Source: Diploptera punctata
Taxonomy: Eukaryota; Arthropoda; Insecta; Blattodea; Blaberidae
NCBI GenBank assembly: GCA_030220185.1
Contig: JASPKZ010007428.1
Span: forward strand, 250,501-314,500
Length of the DNA stretch: 64,000 bases
Direction of reading: 5' to 3'
Below, piece after piece: positions 45,221 through 55,239 of the stretch. Position 1 is the first letter of the stretch, and every line of letters starts with the position of its first letter. A model generated the notes under the pieces. The model was not told where the DNA came from, searched no databases, and saw only the letters and a list, made by a program, of their open reading frames with translations. A program made the translations under genes and the position numbers.

Positions 45221-45325
45221 CATATTAAACCTCTTGAATGAAAGTATGAAATAACGCAAAGTTATAGGCAAATTAATATTATAAATGTAGGTAAAAATAA
45301 ATTGATTTTCCTAACTGTACATGAG

Positions 45326-46341
45326 TCTAAATGGCAAAAAGAGTAGGGTGTGTGTAGGCAAACAGTTTTCGGACACCTTTGAAATCCAGAATGGGTTGAA
45401 GCAAAGCGATGCACTATCTCCTCTACTATATAATTTTTGTACTAGAGCATGCCATCAAATCTGTAGAGCATGAGGAAATACTACAACTCAATGGTATTAA
45501 TAAGCTGTTAGTGTATGCTGATGATGTAGTACTATTGGCCGATAGCGAGGAGATACTAAAGGACAACACGCACACACTATTGAGTAACACTAACAAATTA
45601 GGACTGGAAGTAAAATATCAATAAAACTAAATATATGGTCACACGTAGAAATTCATTATACAATGCAAATGGACGGCTAATGACAAATGAGGGAAATTTA
45701 GAGGAAGTTCCTTAATTCAAATACCTAGGAACAATAATCACAAATAGGAATGAGATATACAAAGAAATTAAACATAGGCTCAATTCTGGAAATGCGTGCT
45801 ATTATGCATTGCAGAGACTTTTGATGTCCCAACTCCTTTCGGAAAACGTTAAACTGAAAATATATAAAACTACTATTCTACCAGTTATATTATATGGGTG
45901 CGAAACATGGACTCTTAATTTAAGGGAGGAAAGGAGATTACGAGTTTTTGAGAATAAAGTTCTTAGGAAAATATTTGGACCAAAGAGAAATGAACAGACA
46001 GGTGAATGGAGAAGACTACTTAACAATGAACTACATGGTCTTTATAGGAAGCCAGATATAATAAGAACAGTTAAGTCTCGTAGACTGCGATGGACAGGAC
46101 ATGTTGCGCGTATGGGGAATGAAAGACGTGCATGGAAGCTTTTTGTAGCAAAGCCAAAAGGGAAAACGCCCAGTTGGTAGATCAAGAATGGGGTGGGAGA
46201 ACAATATTAACTATGATTTGAAAGGGAGTAGATTATACAGGGAATGATTGGAAATCAATAGCTCAGGATAGGGATATATGGAGAGCTTATGTCCGCGCGG
46301 CCATGAACCTACGGGTTCGATAGTGCCCGCGAGTAAGTAAG
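45326..46341 (+). mobile_element. LINE family A, 5'-truncated copy with 14-bp target-site duplication
   Basis: TAACTGTACATGAG occurs at 45312-45325, directly before LINE sequence begins (TCTAAATGGCAAAAAGAGTA), and again at 46342-46355, directly after the (GTAA)n tail. This defines the insertion exactly. Coding landmarks: NGLKQSDALSPLL (motif B, Gly to Ser), VYADDVVLLADS (motif C intact), then frameshifts near 45440 and 45612, an open stretch 45809-46180 with GCETWTLNLREERRLRVF and GHVARM, and another frameshift near 46165. The copy inserted dead on arrival, lacking endonuclease and most of the RT fingers. Confidence 0.95.
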
Positions 46342-46355
46342 TAACTGTACATGAG

Positions 46356-46843
46356 CGTGTAGTTTATACCAAGTATTTATCAAGGGACTTCATTAAATTA
46401 TTATTTAACAAGAATCAGGAACGAATAATTAAAAAAGTCAACTATATTTTTATTTTAATAATTAGCACCTTAATTATATTCTTATATTACAGAAAATTTT
46501 TCAAAGCATAATTTACAAAGCATGGTAACATCAACCTTAACTACAGCTTTTAACATAAGATACCAAGTTTATTTCAGGAAATTTTTAACCTGGCGTTCTT
46601 TTACGTGTCTCAACAAATATGTATTGAGTTAGAATTACATTATATGTATTTTCCTATGTATAATTAGTATAAATTGGATCACATAAATATTCCATAAAAT
46701 TACTGAGTCAGAAAAATTAGTTTTAATTTAAGATATAAAACACAAACTTAATTTATTACTAATAGAACAGGAGTGAAAGTATTCCTAATCAAATTGTATA
46801 AATTGGTATCAAAACGAATTCAAATGAGATTTCAACAGTGAGT
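46356..46843. other. Unassigned AT-rich sequence
   Basis: Nothing recognisable. Confidence 0.4.
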
Positions 46844-46845
46844 TA

Positions 46846-47390
46846 TACAGAGTGTATCAAAAAGGATGGCGCAAACTTACATGGTTGAAAGTACACGATA
46901 ATAGAAGCAACAATGTCTCAGTGAACATGTGTCCGCAAATGAGCCGTTTGCGAGATAATTACGAATGTATGGTTACAAGTCGCCACTGACGTCATTGTTT
47001 GTAACATCGTACGGTTTACTCCTTGTGCACTTGAAGCCGTCCTATGTTCTTTGTTTACAAAACTGAACATTGCCGAGAGGTGGAGTTGTAATCAAACGAT
47101 ACACGCAGAACGTACACGCTTGTACCAAGAAACATATTCTGGTCGAAGACACTCCGAAAGTCGTACATTTACATGGGTCCATCAGCGCCTGAGAGAAAAT
47201 TGGGGTTTTGCACATGGCACAGCTGTAGTTAGGCCTGCTCGCATTACGCCTGCGGTTGAGGATATGGCGTTGGAAGCAGTACAGCTCTATCCAGGAACTT
47301 CGACGAGAAGAATTGCCCACACGAGTTGCTTCTATTATCGTGTACTTTCAACCATGTAAGTCTGCGCCATCCTTTTTCATACACCCTGTA
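46846..47390 (+). mobile_element. Internally deleted mariner-like element, 545 bp, long TIRs
   Basis: The ends TACAGAGTGTATCAAAAAGG … and the reverse complement of … CCTTTTTCATACACCCTGTA match over about 60 bases with few differences. TA lies outside each end, the target of Tc1/mariner elements. Inside, the frame 47051-47359 encodes QTIHAERTRLYQETYSGRRH, then TFTWVHQRLRENWGF, RPARITPAVEDMAL and PGTSTRRIAHT. This is the N-terminal helix-turn-helix DNA-binding part typical of mariner-type transposases in insects. The frame then runs straight into the right TIR, so the catalytic domain is deleted. It could move only with a helper. Confidence 0.85.
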
Positions 47391-47392
47391 TA

Positions 47393-48194
47393 TGGCCTTA
47401 TAAGTAGTTCAATAACAAAAATATTAAGAACTAATAACCAAAGAACAGAACAAGTGTATAAATACCAGAACTAGCAGAAGATTTTGGATAAGTTAACACG
47501 AATATAATTAATAAGGAATAATTATAGAATATTTAACCGGAGTTTTATGAAAAAAAAATGTTATTCATACTAAACTTTTTTAACTGGAAGTTAAATTTAA
47601 ATGTAACAATGTTAAAGAGACTTTGGTCGCAGTACGAAGTCTCAGATAGTATATAGCAGTTCTTCTTGGACTGTCGTATGTGTAAAGCCCCACTAAATTT
47701 GAGTGTCGCGGAAAGAAGTATACTTGTTTTGTTTGCATCCCAGCAGGGAGATTTCAGTTTCCCTCACACCTGTCACCTCGACGCAGCTGGGGACGACAGC
47801 TACCATCAAGCCCAAGTCAGGCAATCTTAACTCGACAACTATATTCCATTTTCGCCGCGGAACAGATAAATGGAGCATCTTCAGAAATGAATACAGTCCC
47901 AAGCTGAGAGCTGCCTACATTTCTAAAGTGAAGAGTTGACATCAGTCCCGCAGAGTGCAAGGATGGGGGAACACTCCTGACCATCATCCTTCCTTCCCAC
48001 AGCAAATGCAGGCTATACATTTTATTTAAACTTTCCTGCAGTTAAATTTACATTTTCTTAATTGAAATTAAACAGCCACTGTAGTAAAAGTGAGAAATCA
48101 TAGAAGTTAACGCACATAATTTTACATGGTCTACAGAGGATAATAAAGCATTTTGAAAACATTACAAATATAACATTTATTTATTAACCAGGTT
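47393..48194. other. Unassigned sequence with a GC-richer open stretch
   Basis: The plus-strand frame 47703-47939 (78 codons) lies in a GC-richer island and contains SVSLTPVTSTQLGTTATI and FHFRRGTDKWSIFRNEYS. I recognise no domain. Open frames on the opposite strand overlap it, which weakens the case for coding. Confidence 0.25.
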
Positions 48195-48420
48195 TCATAA
48201 TGTTTTACATCTTCCTTCACCCAATTAATCAGTCATTATTCTCCACATCTCTCTGTCATTCCAGTCTCCAATGTCCAATTCTTTTTCCATTATTTTGCTC
48301 AAAACACCATCATTTTGGCCGTCATCTTCATATTCTACCAAGGGGCATCCATTCTAGTATTCTTCTTGGAAATCTCTCTTCTATATGCCATTCTTTTTTA
48401 CATGAGCACACAATTTTAAT
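48195..48420 (-). pseudogene. LINE C-terminal fragment, minus strand
   Basis: The minus strand reads CAHVKKNGI, then RDFQEEY, NGCPLVEYEDDGQNDGVLSK and ELDIGDWNDREMWRIMTD. The W.DREMWR end is typical of RTE-like LINE C-termini. The GRP motif itself is lost. Confidence 0.5.
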
Positions 48421-48510
48421 TGTTTGTTCTATATGAAATCCACAATTGAAGTTTGAACATTCTTTGGTTTAATTACAATATTTCTTAATTTATATCTTCT
48501 AGAAACCCCA

Positions 48511-48511
<1 letters not shown>

Positions 48512-48557
<46 letters not shown>
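48512..48557. repeat. (CA)n dinucleotide array
   Basis: About 22 CA units, the only pure CA array in the window. Confidence 0.95.
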
Positions 48558-48583
48558 ACATATATATATTTCATGAAACCATT

Positions 48584-48694
48584 TACTACTATTTATGTTA
48601 CTACTACTCATATCTGAAAAATTAAAATAATTTTATATTACTGTTTAAACAAATAACTGAAATCTTTCGTTTTCTATTTTCTTCAGATAAGTAT
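48584..48694 (+). repeat. Left copy of a direct repeat flanking a SINE
   Basis: Matches 49387-49507 almost base for base, except that the right copy has about 10 extra bases. It contains TTACTGTTTAAACAAATAAC and ends TTCAGATAAGTAT. Confidence 0.9.
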
Positions 48695-48720
48695 ATATAT
48701 TTAATATCTACTTAGTATGT

Positions 48721-49076
48721 GTCCACCGCTGTTGTCTCGAGGTAGCGTGCTGCCTTGTCACGCAGCGGGCACGGGTTCGATCCCCGGTCGGGGCAGTTTT
48801 CCTGGGTGAGGTTTTTATCGGGATTTTTCCTCACCTGTAAGACTATTGTCAAGAAAACTTTAAGGCCCAAACGGTCCCCGAAATCATATGACCATCATCT
48901 TCATCATCATCATCATCATCCTTATCATTACCATCATCACCATCATCCTTCACCGGTGTGGAAAGCAACGGGAAGTTACCACACCTACACAATTCCCTAG
49001 TAAAGCTGCAAGGATAGCATGAAAATGCTATGATTGCAGTGAAGGACCTGCCTTCGGGCAGAATTACTATGGATGG
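48721..49076 (+). mobile_element. SINE family 2, full-length copy with 11-bp target-site duplication
   Basis: Head CACCGCTGTTGTCTCGAGGT and GGGTTCGATCCCCGGTCGGG (Pol III A- and B-box-like), TCACCTGTAAGACTATTG body, internal CAT array at about 48893-48950, CACCGGTGTGGAAAGCAACG block and ACTATGGATGG end. ACTTAGTATGT occurs at 48710-48720 and 49077-49087, directly outside both ends. Head and end agree with the copy at 36257-36600. Confidence 0.92.
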
Positions 49077-49087
49077 ACTTAGTATGT

Positions 49088-49386
49088 AACCAAGCAAAGA
49101 ATTACTTCAACGATATTGGGCTAACACTTGGTTATTTAAATTTATTTTTAATTTTGTGCAAGAAATTTGCGGGTTCGTACCCATGTATTTTCAGTTTGTA
49201 AAAATACTGAGTATGGTTTGTTTCGAAAGTAAAGTAAATAAGTTTGAATCGTGATCTACAGCTCGAAAATAAAATAAATAAAGGATTTAATATGATGGCT
49301 ATGAGCTAAATATGTCGGCCCTCTCAAGCGCAGATTCAACTTGTGTTTCTAATAGCCTTAATTACCTGCGCTAAATAAAATACTGC
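49088..49386. other. Unassigned sequence between SINE 2 and the right direct repeat
   Basis: Nothing recognisable. Confidence 0.35.
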
Positions 49387-49507
49387 TACTACTATTTATG
49401 TTACTACTGCATAAATTACTCATATCTGCAAAAATTAAAATAATTTTATATTACTGTTTAAACAAATAACTGAAATCTTTCGTTTTTTATTTTCTTCAGA
49501 TAAGTAT
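49387..49507 (+). repeat. Right copy of the direct repeat
   Basis: See the left copy at 48584-48694. It carries a roughly 10-bp insertion in the TACTACTGCATAAATTACTC region. Confidence 0.9.
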
Positions 49508-49984
49508 CACTAAATACGTGTCAGGACAAATCAAGTATCACATATTTACCTAAGAAGGAACCTTCATTTATCCTTTGTAACCTACTATATTGCGAGCTTT
49601 AATCCACTCTTCATGTATTATTAAAATTTCAAATAAATTGAAATACATAGTAAATAAACAAATAATATGTAATTCAATGGAAGAAAACCATTGATTTCAT
49701 TGATCAATATAGCTACCTTCACACAGAGAACAAAATAGTAAATCAAAAAGAAATACTTGTATTGTGTATTTTAGACCGCTGTGATTTTTTAATTTTCATC
49801 AAACCATTTACAAAGCAATTTTACTCTTTTACCAAGGATAAAAACTATTTCAATTTGTTTGAAATAGTGTTTGTTCTTTTTATTTTTATAGTAGATATTT
49901 ATTTTTCACATGATATTAAATTTCGAACAGATATGCAATAAAATAAAAATAAGTGTAATAAAAAAGGATCACAATTTTAATAAT
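49508..49984. other. Unassigned AT-rich sequence
   Basis: Nothing recognisable. Confidence 0.4.
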
Positions 49985-50215
49985 AGGCATGGATGGCCTA
50001 GTGGTTATGTTCCTTACCACTAGTCCCGAGGTTCGCGGGTTCAAACCCAGTCGGGATCGATGGAATATTATGATGGATAATTCTAAGGAACAAGTCCTCC
50101 GGTAGGAAGTTTAAACTGGAGGAACCGAGTCCGAAGATTATTGGGCTTGTAAAAGAACCTCAAGCATAAATTAGTGTCTCTTAGTAAAATTTAACCGACC
50201 TTCCCCATCCAAGTA
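49985..50215 (+). mobile_element. SINE family 1, best preserved copy
   Basis: Head GGATGGCCTAGTGGTTATGT with A-box-like TGGCCTAGTGG, then GCGGGTTCAAACCCAGTCGG (B-box GGTTCAAACCC). Body: TCTAAGGAACAAGTCCTCCG, GTAGGAAGTTTAAA, GAGTCCGAAGATTATTGGGC, AAAGAACCTCAAGCATAAAT, and end GTAAAATTTAACCGACCTTC. This copy defines the order used to recognise the others. Confidence 0.9.
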
Positions 50216-50244
50216 ATATGTTATTTGCCTATTATATATATCTC

Positions 50245-50354
50245 AAAAGCCTGACCAGAGGCTATAAGATGGCAGCTCCATCACTGGTCCTGACTTCCTT
50301 TGGCCAGCAACCAATCAAAGGGACTATTATTATGCTTTCAAGTCTTATACGAGA
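50245..50354 (+). repeat. 110-bp dispersed repeat, copy 2, joined to LINE C
   Basis: Matches 8414-8523 with about four substitutions. In this copy it runs directly into LINE C 3' sequence (AGAGGACGAAGATCTCTGGG). Confidence 0.85.
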
Positions 50355-50510
50355 GGACGAAGATCTCTGGGTCGTTCTATAATACACTGGAGGGAAAATT
50401 TTCTATAGGATCGTAACAGATCTTGGCCTAATACTTGGAAGGAAGAATAAGAAGATATATCCCATGAGGCGATGAACATAGGCTATGTAGGGAAATGAAT
50501 GTAACTAAAT
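50350..50510 (+). pseudogene. LINE family C, extreme 3' end
   Basis: Matches 22507-22660: the region encoding RRSVGRPIKRWREKFL plus the sequence after the stop (GATCGTAA.AG..CTTGG). About 150 bases remain. Confidence 0.8.
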
Positions 50511-50577
50511 TATCTTGGCCAAAAAACTCTCGATAGGGGAACGCCATGTCTCCATAAGGAAAGTACGGGATTTATAG

Positions 50578-50580
<3 letters not shown>

Positions 50581-50612
<32 letters not shown>
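50581..50612. repeat. (TA)n array
   Basis: Pure TA units. TAGGCCTA follows at 50632. Confidence 0.95.
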
Positions 50613-50618
<6 letters not shown>

Positions 50619-51013
50619 ATATATTTCGACGTAGGCCTATACCAATTTATTATTAACGCTCAATATGAGTTACTTACAAGATATGCCCTTGGATCTGAAA
50701 ACAAAAAGATATTAAATGTAGATATTTCTATTAATTTTAGTGTGCGTGATGATAGTCTTTCACGTGTGAAGTTAACTGTTGGACAGTAGTACCATAAAAA
50801 ATAATACATTTGGTTTGTTTTGGAATTAATTTAACGAGGTTGCATGCTCCATGCAGCGATTTGCAGATATGCGCGAATGCAATTATATCACAGCAATTCA
50901 TGTTATTAATAATTACCGTGACATCCCTGTTTTCAAAGTAGCGAGAAAGACTCGTCTAATGATGACGATCTCTTCAAAAGACTGAAATTTAGTCCAAACT
51001 GCTTCTGTTTCAG
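50613..51013. other. Unassigned sequence ending in a possible 3' splice site
   Basis: CTGCTTCTGTTTCAG at 50999-51013 resembles an intron 3' end. No donor or upstream exon was identified. Confidence 0.3.
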
Positions 51014-51229
51014 TGGTCAAAAGATGTTGTCTTGCCAATTCTCTTTGGACAAGTACCTACCTACCTGCAGCTCAGAACACTTCGAAGAAATGAATCACGT
51101 AGATGGCTGGTACTTTATAAAAATTCCCTATGGTGTGAATTATACGTGGAAAATTCCCGACGATTCGAAGAACATTTCAAGTCTCACCCTGCGTTTTGCC
51201 CAGTCCTGACAGAGGGAGCAAAATGTTAG
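51014..51229 (+). other. Candidate terminal coding exon, unrecognised protein
   Basis: Directly after a splice-acceptor-like CTTCTGTTTCAG, one frame stays open for 71 codons to TAG at 51227. It reads WSKDVVLPILFGQVPTYLQL, then RTLRRNESRRWLVLYKNSLW, then FEEHFKSHPAFCPVLTEGAK. Codon use is balanced and the stretch is less AT-rich than its surroundings. A second plus-strand frame is also open across most of the same interval, which weakens the argument. I recognise no family. It may be chance. Confidence 0.22.
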
Positions 51230-51985
51230 TTTCATAAGAAATTTACATACGTAAACTTTGAATCCGATAGAACAACTTATAGGCATCTAAATAGGAATTC
51301 AATTTTATGTGAAATCATTTTAAAACTTATTAGCGAATAGGAAAAATGTCCCAACGATGGGAGAATTCTAAATCCAAAGAAAAGCCATGCGTTGCCTGAT
51401 GATATTCCACTTTACACCATTGAATCCAGGCAGCAGTATTGGTTTAGTGTTCTTTGCTTCATGGTATAGTGTATACTGATATCACTGACACCTATAACCT
51501 TCCTCTCAAACGATTAAATACCTCACCGTTCACATGAAAATTAATAATGGTTTCTTCTATTTTCCCTTCATAACTTAGTATGTGCACAAAAAAGTAGTTT
51601 GTTGTATTTCAACTTTTTAGGTTGGTTGTTTAAATGGAATTCCGTTATGATTCCGGTGGTGGATTTGGTAGCAAGGCACTCAAAAAATGTTTAATTAAAT
51701 TTTGACAAGAGTTGAACTAAGGATTTCACATGATTGCAGTATTTTTTATTCCTTAAATATCTATTGGAATCTTAGCAGTGATTGTTCATTCCATTTTCTA
51801 AAACTGTTTCTTAATGAAAACTCCCTTTGAAACAATAGAACAGTACCTATAAAACATTCCTATCTAGCTTATCAATATTGCAGAATTCATTGTAAATCAC
51901 AGTTGAGGTTATGTAGTAAAATGTAAAAATATTAAAATAAGTACATGATATGTCAGTCTCTGTCAATTAAAATGATTTTCCATGT
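51230..51985. other. Unassigned AT-rich sequence
   Basis: Nothing recognisable. Confidence 0.4.
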
Positions 51986-51987
51986 AT

Positions 51988-52142
51988 CTATTAAATAAAA
52001 CTGTCAATGTTTTATAAGATTTTCATATTTATTTTAATAAACATTCCTTACGTAATCATTCGTCTGAACAAGGTACAGTGTATCGAAACAGCTGTAACGA
52101 ATGTTTAATAAAATAAATATGAAAATCGTATAAAACATTGAC
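51988..52142. mobile_element. Penelope-like terminal-repeat hairpin
   Basis: The arms TGTCAATGTTTTATAAGATT … and … ATCGTATAAAACATTGACA are inverted over about 45 bases. Between them lies GGTACAGTGTATCGAAACAG, matching the terminal repeat of the Penelope-like element at 31760-31780. No coding sequence. Confidence 0.75.
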
Positions 52143-52159
52143 AATTATATTTAATAGAA

Positions 52160-52545
52160 AGGCATCATGTATTTTCATCAAGTAAACACCACATCAACTG
52201 ATTACTTACAATGAATTTCTGTTTATAAAACTTCCTGAAGTAGTTAAAACCATGTTGGCTTTTCAAAACATGTTCTGTCTTCGGCATGTCTTTTCGTACA
52301 GATGTAGGTGTATAAGTTGTATGACATCTTTGAAGGCATAGAGACATTAAATGAAGCAACAAATACGGACACGTTAAACGAGAACACGCCCACAGACCTT
52401 AACTCGTTATCAACATATAGGACTACACCAATATCAGTACCAAATGACATGAGGAAGATGGAATATGTTCTGAAAGGCCTACACAGTTTTAACTACTTTA
52501 CGAAATTTTATAAACAGAAATCCATTTTAGTTAATGACGACTGAT
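52160..52545. mobile_element. Head-to-head inverted pair of a Penelope-like coding segment
   Basis: The minus-strand frame 52362-52165 contains TPTSVRKDMPKTEHVLKS and HGFNYFRKFYKQKFIV. The plus-strand frame 52308-52544 contains TPISVPNDMRKMEYVLKG and HSFNYFTKFYKQKSIL. The two segments align without gaps over about 35 residues and face away from each other. The minus-strand end, SNQLMWCLLDEN (52206-52165), also matches SNQLSWCLLDEN encoded at about 30960-31000, immediately before the Penelope-like element's left arm. This ties the pair to that family; the protein's role is unknown to me. Confidence 0.6.
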
Positions 52546-53389
52546 ATATCACGTACTTCATTAAATATTTTAACATTTTCAACCTTATGTCATACAACCA
52601 GTTCCTTAACTTATGCACAAATGAATAAGAACTGTATGTAAGTAGAACGTATGAGAATAAATAAATATACTAGATAAAGTAATGTGATGTATAGTATGGC
52701 AATGGGCCTAGAAAGCGAACTCTAAGGTTGTTGTCATGACCGCTGACATATTGACCACTGTGCCTACAAGGGAAACACGTACTCCTTTTTCAGGGTATGC
52801 TTCAAATGGTTCCAGTAGAATTTTTATAAATTAGATACATTCAAACCACTTGAACGCTTCACGTACTGTATCATAATTCCAACATAAGGCCACTCTTTAA
52901 TATAAAACTCTATACTCCATGAGCGAGAGGTTTAGACGCACCTGGTCAACCATCAACTATTGGCCTCTAATCAATATTTTATAAAAATTATCTCATCAAA
53001 ATACAGCTTTTATAGTATGTTATAATATCGGCAAATAATAAGCAACTTTAATGGTTGTGTAAAAGTTACTTTTTAAAAATAACGCAGATAAATTCTTAAT
53101 AGTTGAGCTTCTTCCAATCCCTAATTAAGGTTCTGAGCCACTGCAAATCTCATCCTGATATATCCGTTCTTTTTTCTCTAAAATACCCAATTCAAATTGC
53201 TTGTTTAAAATTCCTCTAAATTCAAATAGCACCCGCAGTTATTAGGTTTAATTAATTTACACAATATCTATCGTTTGATGATCGGAAACGTACTGTTCTT
53301 TAATAATAATTTTCCCCTTTCTCTTTTGGACATATGGCAACCCGAAGTGAAAGACAACTATTCTGGCTCAAAAAAATACACAAACCTAA
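52546..53389. other. Unassigned AT-rich sequence
   Basis: Nothing recognisable. Confidence 0.4.
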
Positions 53390-53572
53390 TGATCATCTTG
53401 CAGAGGATTTTCGGGCTGTAGGACGTGGTCGTGACGCTTGCAGTTCCCCGACGTTTCGCCAGAGACTGCGTCTGGCATCCTCAAGGGTTGTCTTGAGACT
53501 GGCGAAACGTCGGGGAACTACAAGCCACACGACCACGGCCTACAGCCCGAAAATCCTCTTCAAGATCATCAT
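53390..53572. repeat. GC-rich foldback with roughly 73-bp arms
   Basis: The left arm 53390-53462 (GAGGATTTTCGGGCTGTAGG … CCCCGACGTTTCGCCAG) is inverted at 53499-53572. The loop is about 36 bases and holds shorter inverted repeats (CCTCAAGGGTTGTCTTGAG). The GGCGAAACGTCGGGG word next to the loop recalls the GAAAC-containing hairpins of Penelope-like terminal repeats, but the sequence is different, so the family is tentative. Confidence 0.75.
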
Positions 53573-55239
53573 ATCAACTCCGGCCGTGAAAGTCTACGTG
53601 AATACACAAACCTAATGTTGATATAATAATCTCTGCGCTAACGTGAAGGTATATTTGCATGAAATCGTATTACATGGAGTAATACGTATAATATTTTCAT
53701 TACTTCAGGTAATTTATTAAATGCCTTCATAAAATATGTTTCAGTTCGACGGGGTTACTCTGATATTCCAACGATGCGTTCTAAATGCGTTACAATACAA
53801 CTGCAGTAAATTTATAAACCCACGATTTATACGGGTGACAAATGTTGAAAACAGTTCAACTTTAAAGACATAACACAATTTGAATTTACAAAATTCATTT
53901 GTTATATTTAACAGTTTAAATTTTCCTCGATTTTCTGCCTTTTACCCATGGCTAGTATTAAATCTTCAGATTTTCAAATTGGGATGGATATAATCTGTGT
54001 GATTATGAAAATATGGAAGACTTCGTATTTCAACTGATTCCCTGTTAATTATTACTTCCTCGCCGATAGCTTTCACTCTTCCAACTGCACGGGTCACTCG
54101 GGTGGGTGTCGGTGAGCAATGAGGTTCGGGGGACAATTACGATCGCTATGATAATGAAGATAGACGAAGAATTATTATTTTCTTTTATTTATTACTTTAT
54201 CCAAATGCAAGGAAATCTTGATACACTTTCCTTCATGTTCTTATTATAAGAATTAATGTTTGGCAGCTATCGCCCTTAAGATTCTCAAGGCACTCTTATG
54301 GTGTTCGCACTCTATTTACGCGAATCTGACTTTCTATTAGGACTCTTTATTTCTCGCGATCCCTATATTTGGCTTATATAGCACTCGTTTAATATATCGG
54401 AGATCTATCCTCCTAACTATAAAATTACTTAGTGACCTCTAATGTTCTCACTAAGTTACGGCCGTTGTAAAACCTTAGAACAATATTAATTTCGCAGCCG
54501 CTCTTAGGGCGCGAGCAAATAAACTTATCCTGCCAAATGCAGGAGCGAAAGTGTCTATTTCGTTCTAGACTCCTTTCCAAGCCTAACCGTTTGAGAATCT
54601 TTAGGGTGGTAACATTATTACCATCACACATTCCATTGGTTAATATATTATAATAATATAAAATATACATTCTTATTGGCTAAAAACATTTACGCCTACA
54701 AATTTCACACACCTTGGGACCATGTTTCTCCCCGAGTTCATTGATCTTGTTTACAAGCGACTTTTCTGGACATCTCAACACCTGTACAGGCGGCAGTGTT
54801 GTAAGATGTTTATTTGTAAAGAAGGTTTTATTATCCAACGTACCTTTCACCCTTTCTAACTACTTAGTTTTATGGCTTGTACGTGACTATCCCAATAGAC
54901 TGTAGGATTTGCAGCTAATTGCTTATATCCTTTTGGGGGTCCACGAGTTTAAGGTTCCCATATGTAGGTCTACTTCCACATATTTGTTACCAGAAAAGTA
55001 ATTACTGGAAGTCACCTTTTATGTTGAATATAAATATTATTTTAATTTAATTTTAATAACAACCTTTATAATGTGTGATTAGTTTCCGTCACACAACAAA
55101 TGAAAAAATAATGTTATTACTAAACTGTAGAATGGAGATCAAATTCACTAACAGAAATGTTTATAAATGTATCCAGTCATCTGTCTTGTATAACTGGAAC
55201 CACTATTATTTGCAATTGATAAGTGATACTTAAACAATA
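53573..55239. other. Unassigned sequence
   Basis: Mixed composition with a GC-richer patch near 54060-54130. No gene supported. Confidence 0.4.

Noticed and set aside
48584..49507. LTR retrotransposon with 111-bp LTRs
   Set aside because: No TG…CA ends, no primer-binding site or polypurine tract, and no coding sequence in between. The interior is mostly a SINE with its own duplication.
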